NCBI GenBank assembly: GCA_004555655.1
Contig: SFHJ01000024.1
Coordinates: forward strand, 1-64,000
Length of the DNA: 64,000 nt
Source of the DNA: Clostridiales bacterium
GTDB lineage: Bacteria > Bacillota > Clostridia > Oscillospirales > Oscillospiraceae
Reading direction: 5' to 3'
Part shown: piece after piece, positions 8,350-17,110 of the stretch
Position numbering within the stretch: the stretch's first letter is position 1
Layout of the letters: every line of letters begins with the position of its first letter
Notes under the pieces: generated by a model
What the model saw: the letters and a program-made list of their open reading frames with translations, nothing else
Database searches by the model: none
What the model was told of the DNA's origin: nothing
Made by a program: the position numbers and the translations under genes

Positions 8350-9018
8350 TTATGCCAGCGCGGCGCTGACGCAGTGGTGGATGATGTCGTGTCCGGCCTG
8401 CGTGGGGTGAATGCCGTCGGAGCCGATCAGCGTGCGGAGGTTTTTCATCTTGAGAAATTCCGAGCGCAGATCGAGCAGCTGACAGCCGAACGCGCGCGCC
8501 AGTGTGCACGAAAGCGTGGAGTAATACTCCTGCCAGCGGTAGAGGTGGTTCACATCGCCCAGCCAGTGCAGGATGTTGTCGTAGCTGTTGCCGTTTGAAA
8601 TGTGCTGCATAAAGCGCTCAGCGTCGAGCGGCAACAGCGACGTCACGGCCACGCGCGCGCCTGCGTCCTGCGCGGTGCGGATGGCTTCGCGGTAGGCCTC
8701 TACATATGCCTCGTGCGGCGTGTGCGGCAGAAAAGCGCCGTCGGGATTCTGCGAGACCTGCGCCCAGTCGAAGTCACAGTCGTTGCCGCCGAATGAGAAA
8801 AGCACCGTTGTGCCGCTCAGATCGGGCTGCGCGGAGAGCTTGCGCCTGAGGATGGAAAGCCCTGTGGTGACGGTTGCGCCCATCTTCGAGAAGTTCTGCA
8901 CCGCAATGTTGCGCCTGGCCAGAAAGTCGAAGTTGTGTTCCTGGCAGAGCTGGTATTTCTGGCCGTTGAACATGACGCCCTTCATGATTGAGTCGCCAAT
9001 GATCATCAGCTGTTTCAT
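8350..9018 (-). CDS. SGNH/GDSL-family esterase
   Basis: A 222-aa hydrolase of the SGNH superfamily, which act as esterases, lipases or carbohydrate deacetylases. Block I is GDSI (residues 8-11, nucleophile Ser), block III is GGND near residue 77, and block V is DGIHP with the catalytic Asp and His near residue 203. No signal peptide or membrane segment is visible, so it probably acts in the cytoplasm. The ATG at 9018 has a GGAGGGG ribosome-binding site. It is a single-gene unit with no informative neighbours; the natural substrate is unknown. Confidence 0.8.
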   Translation of the reverse strand: MKQLMIIGDSIMKGVMFNGQKYQLCQEHNFDFLARRNIAVQNFSKMGATVTTGLSILRRKLSAQPDLSGTTVLFSFGGNDCDFDWAQVSQNPDGAFLPHTPHEAYVEAYREAIRTAQDAGARVAVTSLLPLDAERFMQHISNGNSYDNILHWLGDVNHLYRWQEYYSTLSCTLARAFGCQLLDLRSEFLKMKNLRTLIGSDGIHPTQAGHDIIHHCVSAALA

Positions 9019-9171
9019 ATCTGATCCCCTCCAAAAAGGTGAAGTGTTGCTTTACACTGCCAGTTTAGGCCGCGGCGAAGGAAAAGTCACCCGAATTATC
9101 AGAAACCGCCGTCTCTTTCTTTTCGCGCGCGGGCGGAAAAACTGAGAGGCGGCTCTACAAAGCGAAGAATT

Positions 9172-9203
9172 GGGACTCTACCGCAAGTAGAGCCCCGCTT
9201 TTT
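9172..9203 (+). terminator. Hairpin with T-run upstream of the YdcZ pair
   Basis: Arms GGGACTCTAC and GTAGAGCCCC (one mismatch) are followed by GCTTTTT. The hairpin lies upstream of the promoter at 9236, so it may block read-through into the transporter genes. No gene precedes it on this strand. Confidence 0.55.
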
Positions 9204-9235
9204 GCGCAAAATGTGCGGTGCAAGCCGGAAAACGG

Positions 9236-9264
9236 TTGCGTTTTCGGGGGAAATCGGGTATGAT
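9236..9264 (+). promoter_or_regulatory. Promoter of the YdcZ pair
   Basis: TTGCGT (9236-9241) and TATGAT (9259-9264) are spaced by 17 bp and lie 31 bp before the first start codon. Confidence 0.55.
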
Positions 9265-9294
9265 TGGCTCGACAATCGGAAAGAAGGAAATCAA

Positions 9295-9720
9295 ATGGCA
9301 TATTTTGGCTTATTGCTGCTCGCGGGCATCCTGCAGGGCATGATGGTCTCGCTGAACGGCCAGCTGGGCAACTACTACTCCATGTTCGGCATCTGCTTTT
9401 TCGTGCACGGCATTGCGCTGGTGTTGCTGCTTGTCTATCTGCTCGTCATCCGCAGGCAGAAGCTGCGCTTTACCGGCGCGCCGTGGTATGTGTACCTGGT
9501 CGGCGTGATGGGCATCGCTATCGTCTCGACCAGCAGCTGGTGCACGCTGCACATCGGCGCCGCCGCAATGCTGGCGCTGTCCACGGCGGGGCAGCTCATC
9601 TCGTCGAAGCTCGTCGACCAGTTCGGCCTGTTCGGCATGCCGGTCGTGAAGCTCCGGGCGAAGCAGCTGCCGGGGTATCTGCTGATCATTGCGGGCGTGG
9701 CGCTGGTCGTGCTGCTGTAA
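9295..9720 (+). CDS. DMT-family (YdcZ/DUF606) membrane transporter, subunit 1
   Basis: A 141-aa integral membrane protein with about four or five transmembrane helices, of the DUF606/YdcZ branch of the drug/metabolite transporter superfamily. The open frame extends upstream, but the ATG at 9295 follows a GAAGGA site and directly begins the first helix, so it is chosen. A second, similar-sized protein follows after 13 bp. YdcZ proteins are half-size DMT units, and such pairs probably form a heterodimeric transporter. The substrate is unknown. The two proteins are clearly different in sequence, so this is an old duplication rather than a recent one. Confidence 0.75.
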   Translation: MAYFGLLLLAGILQGMMVSLNGQLGNYYSMFGICFFVHGIALVLLLVYLLVIRRQKLRFTGAPWYVYLVGVMGIAIVSTSSWCTLHIGAAAMLALSTAGQLISSKLVDQFGLFGMPVVKLRAKQLPGYLLIIAGVALVVLL

Positions 9721-9733
9721 GGAGGTAGAAAGC

Positions 9734-10189
9734 ATGGTTTACTGGATCGTTGCGTTTTTCAACGGCTTTTGCAATTCGATCAATAAGATGATGAACGTCA
9801 AGGCCGGGCAGGTGTTCGGCACGGCCAACGGTGCGCTCATCAACTACATCGAAGCGACGTTTCTTTCGCTCGCACTTTTGTTTCTGACGGGCAGGGGCGC
9901 GGAGCTCTCGGCGGAAAATATGGCGCGCGTGCCGCTGTGGGTGTATCTGGGCGCGGTGTGCGGCCTGCTGGCGATGGTGCTTCTCATTGTGGGAACGCTG
10001 CGCACGAACGTGCTGCTCTCATCCATTCTGACGCTCGTGGGCAACCTCGGCGCGGCGGCGGTACTGGACTATCTGTTCTATGGTATTTTCAGCTGGTATA
10101 AGATCGCGGGTATTGCGCTGATTCTGCTGGGTACAACCTGGATTGAAAAGACCGGGCAGGCCGCGAAGCAGAGCGCGGACGCGGAGTAG
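9734..10189 (+). CDS. DMT-family (YdcZ/DUF606) membrane transporter, subunit 2
   Basis: A 151-aa protein with about five transmembrane helices, paired with the preceding gene; a strong GGAGGT site lies in the 13-bp gap. Helical segments are visible near residues 1-20, 37-55, 70-90, 95-115 and 120-140. The C-terminal tail (IEKTGQAAKQ) is hydrophilic and would face the cytoplasm. It is predicted to assemble with subunit 1 as an antiparallel heterodimer, as proposed for other split DMT pairs. The start of the next gene lies 2 bp after the stop, so all three genes may be one transcript. Confidence 0.72.
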   Translation: MVYWIVAFFNGFCNSINKMMNVKAGQVFGTANGALINYIEATFLSLALLFLTGRGAELSAENMARVPLWVYLGAVCGLLAMVLLIVGTLRTNVLLSSILTLVGNLGAAAVLDYLFYGIFSWYKIAGIALILLGTTWIEKTGQAAKQSADAE

Positions 10190-10191
10190 CA

Positions 10192-11211
10192 ATGCAGGCG
10201 TACTATTATTCGCAGCTTTCCAAGCCGGCGCGCGCGGCGTATACCGCGATGCTCGAGTGCTTTCTCGCCTGCGCGCCGTCGTGGCGCGTGCCGGATCTGG
10301 GGCAGGCGGCGCTGACGGAGGTGTATACCCGGCTCAAGCTGGATCACCCTGAAATCTTCTGGGTGCGGACGTATTCCTACCGCTACACCGATACGTCTGA
10401 CTATGTGGAGCTGCGGCCGGAGTATCTCTACGAAAAAACCCGCGTGCGCGAGCAGCAGCGGGCGATCGACGCGCGCGTGACAAAGCTCCTGCGGCCCGTT
10501 TTGCAGGCGGGAAAGGAAGAGCAGGAGCAATTCATCCATAGCTTTATCTGTCGGAATGTGCGCTATGACAAGCTGAAAAAGGAGTATTCACACGAGGTCA
10601 CGGGGCCGCTCACGAACGGCGTGGGTGTGTGCGAGGGTATGGCGAAGACGGTCAAGCTCCTGTGCGACCGTCTCGGCATCGGCTGCATTGTCGCTCTGTG
10701 TGAGGCCGACCCGGAACACGGCGTGAAGTACCGCCACGCGTGGAACGTGGTGCAGGTGAACGGTGCATGGTATCATCTGGACGCGACGTTTGACAATACG
10801 CTGGGCTCCTGCGGCGCCGGGCGGTTTGATTATTACAATCTCTGCGACGAGAAAATCTACCGCGACCACCGCGCCAGCATCTACCCGCTGCCCGCGTGCA
10901 CGGATGCGTCCGGCTTTTACTACCGCAAGGCGGGCTTGTCCGTGACAAAGTTTGAGGACGCGCAGAAGCGGATGCAGCAGGCGCTGCGCAAAAAGCAGAC
11001 GCACTGCGTGCTCCACTGGCGCGGCGGATATCTCACGCGCGAGGTGCTCGCGCAGCTGCTGCAGGTCGCGCAGCAGGCCGCGGCCGCGCGCCATTTGCAG
11101 GCGGCGTGCAGTGTAAATCTGCCGCAGAGCGTCGTTTGCGTGCAGTTCGGCGAGAAAATGGACGAAAAAATTCTGGAAGAAACTGCCGACGCTGGCGAGA
11201 ATGCCGATTGA
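10192..11211 (+). CDS. Transglutaminase-like domain protein
   Basis: A 339-aa protein with a transglutaminase-like (papain-fold) core around residues 110-200. The triad is visible as Cys in GVCEGMAK, His in RHAWNVV and Asp in HLDATFD. Bacterial members are usually thiol proteases or peptidoglycan-associated enzymes. No signal peptide is seen, so this one appears cytoplasmic or exported by another route. The N-terminal 100 residues and the Ala/Gln-rich C-terminal part have no recognised domain. It begins 2 bp after the transporter gene and is probably co-transcribed. The promoter of nadE overlaps its stop codon. Confidence 0.72.
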   Translation: MQAYYYSQLSKPARAAYTAMLECFLACAPSWRVPDLGQAALTEVYTRLKLDHPEIFWVRTYSYRYTDTSDYVELRPEYLYEKTRVREQQRAIDARVTKLLRPVLQAGKEEQEQFIHSFICRNVRYDKLKKEYSHEVTGPLTNGVGVCEGMAKTVKLLCDRLGIGCIVALCEADPEHGVKYRHAWNVVQVNGAWYHLDATFDNTLGSCGAGRFDYYNLCDEKIYRDHRASIYPLPACTDASGFYYRKAGLSVTKFEDAQKRMQQALRKKQTHCVLHWRGGYLTREVLAQLLQVAQQAAAARHLQAACSVNLPQSVVCVQFGEKMDEKILEETADAGENAD

Positions 11212-11236
11212 CAGCAGCCGGGCCGGGCGGTAGAAT
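11208..11236 (+). promoter_or_regulatory. nadE promoter overlapping the upstream stop codon
   Basis: TTGACA (11208-11213) contains the stop codon TGA (11209-11211) of the preceding gene. TAGAAT (11231-11236) follows after 17 bp. Transcription would start about 25 bp before the nadE start codon. Confidence 0.7.
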
Positions 11237-11266
11237 ATGCACATATTTTACATGGGAGGCGCTGAC

Positions 11267-11995
11267 ATGAGAGATTATGCAGTCGAATTGGAGAACCGTG
11301 TCGCCTTTATCCGCAATCTTGTGGAAAAAGCCGGTGCGAAAGGCATCGTGTTCGGCAACAGCGGCGGCAAGGATTCGGCGCTGGTCGGCATTTTGTGCAA
11401 GGCCGCGTGTGAGAATACGGTCGGCATCATGATGCCGTGCGAGTCGAAGCGGAATTTCGGCATGGACATGGACGACGGCGGCGAGCTGGCCGCGCAGTTC
11501 GGCATTGAAAACCGCACCATCGATTTGACCGAGCAGAAGCAGGCGGCCGTGCGTGCGCTTGGCACGATCACGGAGCTCAACCAGCAGGCGTTGACCAACA
11601 TCAATCCCCGGCTTCGTATGCTGACGGTCTACGCCGTGGCTGCCGCGGAGAACCGCCTTGTGGCCGGCACCGGAAACCGCAGTGAGGCGTATATGGGCTA
11701 CTTTACCAAATGGGGCGACGGTGCGTATGACTTTAATCCCATTGCTGACCTCACGGTCACGGAGATCTACGAGTTCCTGCGTTACCTCAAAGCGCCGCAG
11801 GCTATCATTGACAAGGCACCCTCGGCAGGCCTCTTCGAAGGTCAGACCGACGAGCAGGAGATGGGCGTGACCTATGCCGCCATCGATAAGTTCCTGCTCA
11901 CCGGCGAGGCAAACGAGCGCGATAAGGCCATCATTGATCGCTTCCACGCCCGCAGCGAGCACAAGCGCGCCGGCGCGGCGGTATATCAGGGCTGA
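11267..11995 (+). CDS. nadE: NAD synthetase, ammonia-dependent type
   Basis: This enzyme makes NAD from deamido-NAD, ATP and ammonia, the last step of NAD synthesis. The 242-aa length fits the ammonia-only form; no nitrilase-type glutaminase domain is attached. The PP-loop ATP pyrophosphatase motif SGGKDS is at about residues 30-35, TGNRSEAYMGY near 140 binds the pyridine nucleotide, and KAPSAGLFEGQTDE is the conserved C-terminal region. The ATG at 11267 with the GGGAGG site is chosen over an in-frame ATG ten codons upstream. It has its own promoter and a terminator after the stop. Confidence 0.92.
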   Translation: MRDYAVELENRVAFIRNLVEKAGAKGIVFGNSGGKDSALVGILCKAACENTVGIMMPCESKRNFGMDMDDGGELAAQFGIENRTIDLTEQKQAAVRALGTITELNQQALTNINPRLRMLTVYAVAAAENRLVAGTGNRSEAYMGYFTKWGDGAYDFNPIADLTVTEIYEFLRYLKAPQAIIDKAPSAGLFEGQTDEQEMGVTYAAIDKFLLTGEANERDKAIIDRFHARSEHKRAGAAVYQG

Positions 11996-12012
11996 GAGCA
12001 GAAAAGAAAAAC

Positions 12013-12062
12013 GGGGCTGTCTCAAAATGATTCTCTGGAATCACACGAGGCAGCCCTCTTTT
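12013..12062 (+). terminator. Terminator after nadE
   Basis: Arms GGGGCTGTCTC (12013-12023) and GAGGCAGCCC (12047-12056), with a 23-nt loop, are followed by TCTTTT. The loop is unusually long. Confidence 0.65.
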
Positions 12063-12343
12063 CTGGGCAGGACCGTAAAAACAGTTGACAAAAATAAGAA
12101 AAACAGCGCACAAACTCTGAGGGGCAGGGTCTGCCTCTCAAAAAAGTGCGCTGTTTATACTTTTGGAAACACGATGCAACAGTCGGGACAATCCGATGCT
12201 TTCCCAACCGGCCTGTTTGTATTTTATGACGCAGCTTCAGAAGATGACAGGCCAGGCTCAGTCCCGTATGCGGTATACTCTGCCTGCGTTTTGTTTGATT
12301 GCACAATGAAATAATGCGCCGCGCCGAATCATCAGGCAGCTTT
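12063..12343. other. Gene-free stretch with a nested inverted repeat
   Basis: Outer arms AAACAGCGCAC (12101-12111) and GTGCGCTGTTT (12146-12156) pair perfectly and enclose a second pair, TGAGGGGCAG (12118-12127) with CTGCCTCTCA (12131-12140). No gene or long T-run was found here. It could be an old mobile-element end or a spare terminator. Confidence 0.5.
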
Positions 12344-12889
12344 TTACAGCCGGTATTCCATATAGCGCTCGCCGGTCATGAGATCAAGCCAGCAGAACCG
12401 GCCGTCTTCATAGACCATATAGCTGTGCCTGGAATCCTGCTTCGGGATGGAGACTGAGCCGGGGTTCAGGTAGCGGTAATTTTCGTGCTGCTCACACACC
12501 GGCACATGCGTGTGGCCATGCAGCAAAATATCGCCGTCAGAAAATGGCAGCGGTTTTTTTGTGTTCACCACATGTCCGTGCGTGAGATAGACGGTTCTTC
12601 CCTGCAAAAACAGCACGCCGTAGTCGGCCAGAACGGGGAACTTGAGCACCATCTGGTCGACCTCGCAGTCGCAGTTGCCGCGCACGCAGAGAATTCTCCC
12701 GGCCAGCGGGTTGAGCATCTCAATGACCTGCTTGGGCGCGTAGTCGCGCGGCAGGTCGTTGCGCGGGCCGTGGTACAGAATATCGCCGAGCAGAATCAGC
12801 TTCTCCGGCTTTTCCAGTTCATATCGCCGCTGTAGCTGCTGCGTATAATACGCCGAGCCGTGCAGATCGGATGCGATCATCAGTTTCAT
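12344..12889 (-). CDS. yfcE: YfcE-type metallophosphoesterase
   Basis: A 181-aa calcineurin-like phosphoesterase of the MJ0936/YfcE family, which hydrolyse phosphodiesters with Mn or similar metals; the physiological substrate is not settled. The metal-binding motifs are all present in order: DLHG (8-11), GDILYHGPRND (35-45), GNCD (about 72-75), THGH and GHTHVP (about 110 and 132). Length matches the family. The gene is monocistronic; its ATG at 12889 follows a GGACGAAG-like site. No terminator is seen before the facing nadE unit other than the inverted repeats noted there. Confidence 0.85.
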   Translation of the reverse strand: MKLMIASDLHGSAYYTQQLQRRYELEKPEKLILLGDILYHGPRNDLPRDYAPKQVIEMLNPLAGRILCVRGNCDCEVDQMVLKFPVLADYGVLFLQGRTVYLTHGHVVNTKKPLPFSDGDILLHGHTHVPVCEQHENYRYLNPGSVSIPKQDSRHSYMVYEDGRFCWLDLMTGERYMEYRL

Positions 12890-13021
12890 GTAGCTTCGTC
12901 CTTTCGCTGTTTTTCCCAGTGTACCGCATCGTTTGCAAAAAGAAAACCTGAATTTGCAATTTTTGTGAAAAAGCGATGATATTTTCCCGGCAAATCCGCT
13001 GTATCTTGTAATAATTACCGC

Positions 13022-13050
13022 TTGACTTCAAGTTGTTAAAGCATTAAAAT
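13022..13050 (+). promoter_or_regulatory. Promoter of the T-box/asnB/glnN unit
   Basis: TTGACT (13022-13027) and TAAAAT (13045-13050) have a 17-bp spacer. A transcript starting near 13057 would carry the whole T-box leader. Confidence 0.7.
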
Positions 13051-13056
13051 AAGCCC

Positions 13057-13349
13057 ATATTTTTTATATAGTCAAATGCGCAGATGGAGAAAAGTACCTT
13101 GAATGTTCTGTCACAGCGAGCCGGCGGCGGTGGAAAGCCGGCACATGAGTTCAGGCGAAGAACCCTCCGGAGCAGCGAGCTGAACAGGGCGAAAGCCCTC
13201 AGTAGGTGAGACGCATTGTACCGCGTTACGGTACACGGGCTTGTTGGAGCTCGAAAAAGTGACTGCTTATGGCAGTAAGTTAGGTGGCACCGCGGATTTT
13301 GCAGCAATTCGTCCTAAGATACAGGACAACTGGCTGCAAAGAAAAAATT
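13057..13349 (+). ncRNA. T-box leader riboswitch upstream of asnB
   Basis: T-boxes bind a specific tRNA and let transcription continue when it is uncharged. The hallmark TTAGGTGGCACCGCGG lies at 13280-13295. TTAGG (13280-13284) can pair with CCTAA (13313-13317) to form the antiterminator. The competing stem pairs GTCCT (13311-13315) with AGGAC (13322-13326), extended by GCAGC/GCTGC. Upstream lie a stem I region with an AGTA element near 13095 and a GAGCCGGC...GCCGGC arm, and a small hairpin at 13218-13234. The likely ligand is tRNA-Asn, because asnB follows. AAC triplets occur at 13161 and 13183, but I could not place the specifier loop firmly. The terminator stem lacks a following T-run. Confidence 0.9.
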
Positions 13350-13365
13350 CGGAGGTGCTTTTTCT

Positions 13366-14949
13366 ATGTGTTCCATCATGGGCTTTACCAGCAAGGCGCT
13401 CACACCGGATGCGTTCCGGAAATTCTTCGACCGTACCGTCTCGCGCGGGCCCGACTGCAGCCGCGTCGAGCCGACTGCGTCCGGCTATCTGTGCTTCCAC
13501 AGGCTCGCTATCATGGGCCTGCATCCGGAGGGTATGCAGCCGTTCCATCTGGGCAAGGACATGGCCGTGTGCAACGGCGAGCTGTACGGCTTCCGGTCAA
13601 AAAAGGCGAAGCTGCAGGAAAAATACACGTTTATCAGCGATTCCGACTGCGAGATCATCCTGCCGATGTATCACGAGTACGGCCTCGCCATGTTCCGGAT
13701 GCTTGACGCAGAGTTTGCCATGGTCATCTATGACGGCGAAAAAGACCAGTATATCGCCGCGCGCGACCCCATCGGCATCCGCCCGCTGTTCTACGGCTAC
13801 CTCGATATCGACGGCTCGATCGTCTTTGCCAGCGAGGCAAAGAACCTTGTGGGGCTGTGCAAAGAGATTTTCCCCTTCCCGCCGGGCCACTACTACGCAG
13901 ACGGCAGGTTCGTCCGCTACGCCGATCTCACCACCGTCCCGCAATACAGCCCCGATGATCTGGAGACGGCCTGTGCGAAGATCCGTGAAAAGCTGATCGC
14001 GGGTGTGGAAAAACGGCTCGACGCCGATGCGCCGCTGGGCTTTCTGCTCTCGGGCGGACTGGATTCCAGCCTTGTGTGTGCAATTTCATCAAAGCTGCTT
14101 GGAAAAAAGATCCGCACGTTTGCCATCGGCATGGATCTCGACGCCATCGACCTCAAATACGCGCGGCAGGTGGCCGATTTCATCGGCGCCGAGCACACCG
14201 AGGTCATCATGACGCGCCAGCAGGTCATCGACGCGCTGGACGAGGTCATTGCGATGCTCGGCACGTGGGACATCACCACCATCCGCGCCAGCATGGGCAT
14301 GTATCTGTGCTGCAAGGCCATCCATGAGAGAACCGACGTGCGCGTACTCATGACGGGCGAGATCTCCGACGAGCTGTTCGGATATAAATACACCGACTTT
14401 GCCCCGTCGGACGAGGCGTTCCAGCAGGAGGCAAAAAAGCGCGTGGACGAGCTTTATATGTACGACGTGCTGCGCGCAGACCGCTGCATCAGCGTGAACT
14501 CCCTTGAAGCGCGCGTACCGTTCGGCGATCTCGATTTTGTGCGCTACGTCATGTCGATTGACCCCAAGCTCAAGCGCAATACCTACGACATGGGCAAATA
14601 TCTGCTGCGCCATGCATTCGAGCATGACAACATCCTGCCGGAATCCATTTTGTGGCGGCAGAAGGCGGCGTTTTCCGACGCGGTCGGCCATTCGATGGTC
14701 GACGACCTCAAGGCCTACGCTGAGACGGTCTACTCCGACGAAGCATTTGCGCGCAAACGGCAGCAATACGCCTACTGCACCCCGTTTACCAAGGAAAGTC
14801 TTCTCTACCGGGAGATTTTTGAAAAGCACTACCCCGGGCAGGCCGGCATGATCCAGGACTTCTGGATGCCGAACAAAGACTGGGAGGGCTGCAACGTGAC
14901 CGACCCATCCGCCAGAGTGCTCAGCAACTACGGCGGAAGCGGAAAATGA
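13366..14949 (+). CDS. asnB: Asparagine synthase, glutamine-hydrolysing
   Basis: Makes asparagine from aspartate, ATP and glutamine. The protein has 527 aa. The N-terminal class II amidotransferase domain starts MCSIMGF, with Cys2 as the glutaminase nucleophile, and has HRLAIMG and NGELYG. The C-terminal synthetase domain has the PP-loop SGGLDSS near residue 229 and the conserved GEISDELFGYKY and SLEARVPFGD motifs. The ATG at 13366 has a GGAGGTG site immediately after the T-box. Glutamine synthetase follows 16 bp later, so glutamine supply and use would share one transcript and one tRNA-sensing switch. Confidence 0.93.
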   Translation: MCSIMGFTSKALTPDAFRKFFDRTVSRGPDCSRVEPTASGYLCFHRLAIMGLHPEGMQPFHLGKDMAVCNGELYGFRSKKAKLQEKYTFISDSDCEIILPMYHEYGLAMFRMLDAEFAMVIYDGEKDQYIAARDPIGIRPLFYGYLDIDGSIVFASEAKNLVGLCKEIFPFPPGHYYADGRFVRYADLTTVPQYSPDDLETACAKIREKLIAGVEKRLDADAPLGFLLSGGLDSSLVCAISSKLLGKKIRTFAIGMDLDAIDLKYARQVADFIGAEHTEVIMTRQQVIDALDEVIAMLGTWDITTIRASMGMYLCCKAIHERTDVRVLMTGEISDELFGYKYTDFAPSDEAFQQEAKKRVDELYMYDVLRADRCISVNSLEARVPFGDLDFVRYVMSIDPKLKRNTYDMGKYLLRHAFEHDNILPESILWRQKAAFSDAVGHSMVDDLKAYAETVYSDEAFARKRQQYAYCTPFTKESLLYREIFEKHYPGQAGMIQDFWMPNKDWEGCNVTDPSARVLSNYGGSGK

Positions 14950-14965
14950 GACAGGAGGAAGAAAC

Positions 14966-17068
14966 ATGAGCAAACAGACCAACCGTATTCCTGAGCTGTT
15001 CGGCAGCTGTGTATTCAACGAGGAAACCATGGCGCAGTATGTGCCCCGGCAGACAATGGATGCCTGGCGCAGCTGCCTGCAGAACGGACAGCCGCTTTCG
15101 CTGGAGGTCGCAAACAACATCGCCGACGGCATGAAGACCTGGGCGCTCGAGCGCGGCGCGACGCATTTTACCCACTGGTTCCAGCCCATGACCGGCTACA
15201 CGGCCGAAAAACACGACAGCTTCATCTCCCCTGCCGGCGGCGGGCGCGTCATCATGGATTTCTCGGGCAAGGAGCTCGTCCGCGGCGAGCCGGATGCATC
15301 GTCGTTCCCGTCCGGCGGCCTGCGCGCCACGTTTGAGGCCAGAGGCTACACCGCGTGGGACCCCACATCGTTTGCCTTTATCAAGGATAACAGCCTGTAT
15401 ATCCCCACCGTCTTCTGCTCGTATTCCGGCGAAGCGCTGGACAAAAAGACGCCGCTGCTGCGCTCGATGGAGGCTGTCAGCCGGCAGGCGCTGCGCGTGC
15501 TGCGGCTGTTCGGCGACACGCAGACGAAAAAGGTCGTGGCGCAGGTCGGCCCCGAGCAGGAATACTTCCTGATCGACAAGGCGCTGTATCTGAAGCGCAA
15601 GGATCTTCGCATGTGCGGCCGCACGCTCTTCGGTGCAAAGCCTCCCAAGGGCCAGGAGCTGGACGACCACTACTTCGGCTCCATCCGCCCGCGCGTCACG
15701 GCGTATATGCAGGAGCTCGACGAGGAGCTCTGGAAGCTGGGCATCTACTCCAAAACCAAGCACAACGAGGTTGCCCCCTCGCAGCATGAGATGGCGCCGA
15801 TCTACGCCGACGCAAACACCGCCTGCGACCACAACCAGCTGGCCATGGAGGTCATGAAAAAGGTCGCCGACCGGCATGGCCTTGTGTGCCTGCTGCATGA
15901 AAAGCCCTTCGCGGGCGTGAACGGCAGCGGCAAGCACAACAACTGGTCGCTCGCCACCGACACCGGCAAGAACCTCTTTGCGCCGGGCAAAACGCCCAGC
16001 CAGAACGCACAGTTTCTGCTCTTCCTCGCCGCGTTCATTCAGGGCGTGGACGAGTATCAGGAGCTGCTGCGCTCCACAGTCGCCTTTGCCGGCAACGATC
16101 ACCGCCTCGGCGCGCAGGAGGCGCCCCCTGCCATCGTGTCCATCTTCCTGGGCGATGAGCTCAGTGAAATCATCGATTCCATCATCGGCGACACCGACTA
16201 TACCGACCGCAAGCGAAAGGCGCTTCGCATCGGCGTGGACGTGCTGCCCACCATCCCGCAGGACACCACCGACCGCAACCGCACGTCGCCCGTGGCCTTC
16301 ACCGGCAACAAGTTTGAGTTCCGCATGCTGGGCTCAAGCCAGTCGATCTCCGGCCCCAACATCGCGCTCAACACCATCATGGCCGAGGAGCTCTGCCGCT
16401 TTGCCGACAAGCTCGAGGGCTCGGACAACTTCAAAGAAGACCTGCATACGCTCATCAAGGAGTCTTTGCAGCAGCACCGACGCATCCTCTTCAACGGCAA
16501 CGGCTACGAAGACAGCTGGGTTGAGGAAGCCGCGCGCCGCGGCCTTGCCAACCTCAAAAACGCGTCCGAGGCGCTGCCGCACTTTGTGCTGGAGAAGAAC
16601 GCGGAGCTGATGCTGCGCCACGGCGTGCTGACGCGGCAGGAGATGATGGCCCGGCATGAGATCCACATGGAAAACTACAGCAAGATCATCCGGATCGAGG
16701 CCGCCACGCTCATCGACATGGTGCAGCACACGCTGCTCAATGCCGCGACCACCTACACCAGCCACCTGTGCCAGGCCATTGAGCGCAAAACGGCCACGCT
16801 GGGCAAGGATTCGTGCCGCGTGGAGCTGGCGCTGGCCGGTTCGGTGAGCAAGCTGAACGAAGATCTGCTTGACGGCTGCACCGCACTCAAGACCGCGCTC
16901 GACACCATGCCCGAGGGTCTCAGCGCCGAGGAGGAAATGCGCTACTGCCACGACACGCTCTTTGTCGCCATGACGCGCGTGCGCGAGACCATCGACCATA
17001 TGGAGACGCTCGTCGCCAGCGACTACTGGCCCGTGCCCACGTACAGTGAACTGCTGTTCTCTGTCTGA
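14966..17068 (+). CDS. glnN: Glutamine synthetase type III
   Basis: Condenses ammonia and glutamate to glutamine at the cost of ATP. The 700-aa length is typical of type III (GlnN), far longer than GlnA types I and II. The N-terminal GSIII region is followed by the catalytic core with GPEQEYF (metal-binding Glu residues), NEVAPSQHE, NGSGKHNNWS (near residue 312) and NRTSPVAFTGNKFEFR. The C-terminal helical extension unique to type III runs from about residue 560. AGGAGG precedes the start 16 bp after asnB. No promoter is seen in the gap, so expression should follow the T-box promoter. Confidence 0.94.
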   Translation: MSKQTNRIPELFGSCVFNEETMAQYVPRQTMDAWRSCLQNGQPLSLEVANNIADGMKTWALERGATHFTHWFQPMTGYTAEKHDSFISPAGGGRVIMDFSGKELVRGEPDASSFPSGGLRATFEARGYTAWDPTSFAFIKDNSLYIPTVFCSYSGEALDKKTPLLRSMEAVSRQALRVLRLFGDTQTKKVVAQVGPEQEYFLIDKALYLKRKDLRMCGRTLFGAKPPKGQELDDHYFGSIRPRVTAYMQELDEELWKLGIYSKTKHNEVAPSQHEMAPIYADANTACDHNQLAMEVMKKVADRHGLVCLLHEKPFAGVNGSGKHNNWSLATDTGKNLFAPGKTPSQNAQFLLFLAAFIQGVDEYQELLRSTVAFAGNDHRLGAQEAPPAIVSIFLGDELSEIIDSIIGDTDYTDRKRKALRIGVDVLPTIPQDTTDRNRTSPVAFTGNKFEFRMLGSSQSISGPNIALNTIMAEELCRFADKLEGSDNFKEDLHTLIKESLQQHRRILFNGNGYEDSWVEEAARRGLANLKNASEALPHFVLEKNAELMLRHGVLTRQEMMARHEIHMENYSKIIRIEAATLIDMVQHTLLNAATTYTSHLCQAIERKTATLGKDSCRVELALAGSVSKLNEDLLDGCTALKTALDTMPEGLSAEEEMRYCHDTLFVAMTRVRETIDHMETLVASDYWPVPTYSELLFSV

Positions 17069-17072
17069 ACTG

Positions 17073-17110
17073 CAAGCGCCCGGTTCCATGGAACCGGGCG
17101 CTTGTTCTGT
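17073..17110. terminator. Terminator after glnN
   Basis: A perfect 32-bp palindrome (17073-17104, arms CAAGCGCCCGGTTCCA and its complement) is followed by TTCTGT. It also lies 107 bp beyond the end of argH on the other strand. Confidence 0.85.
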
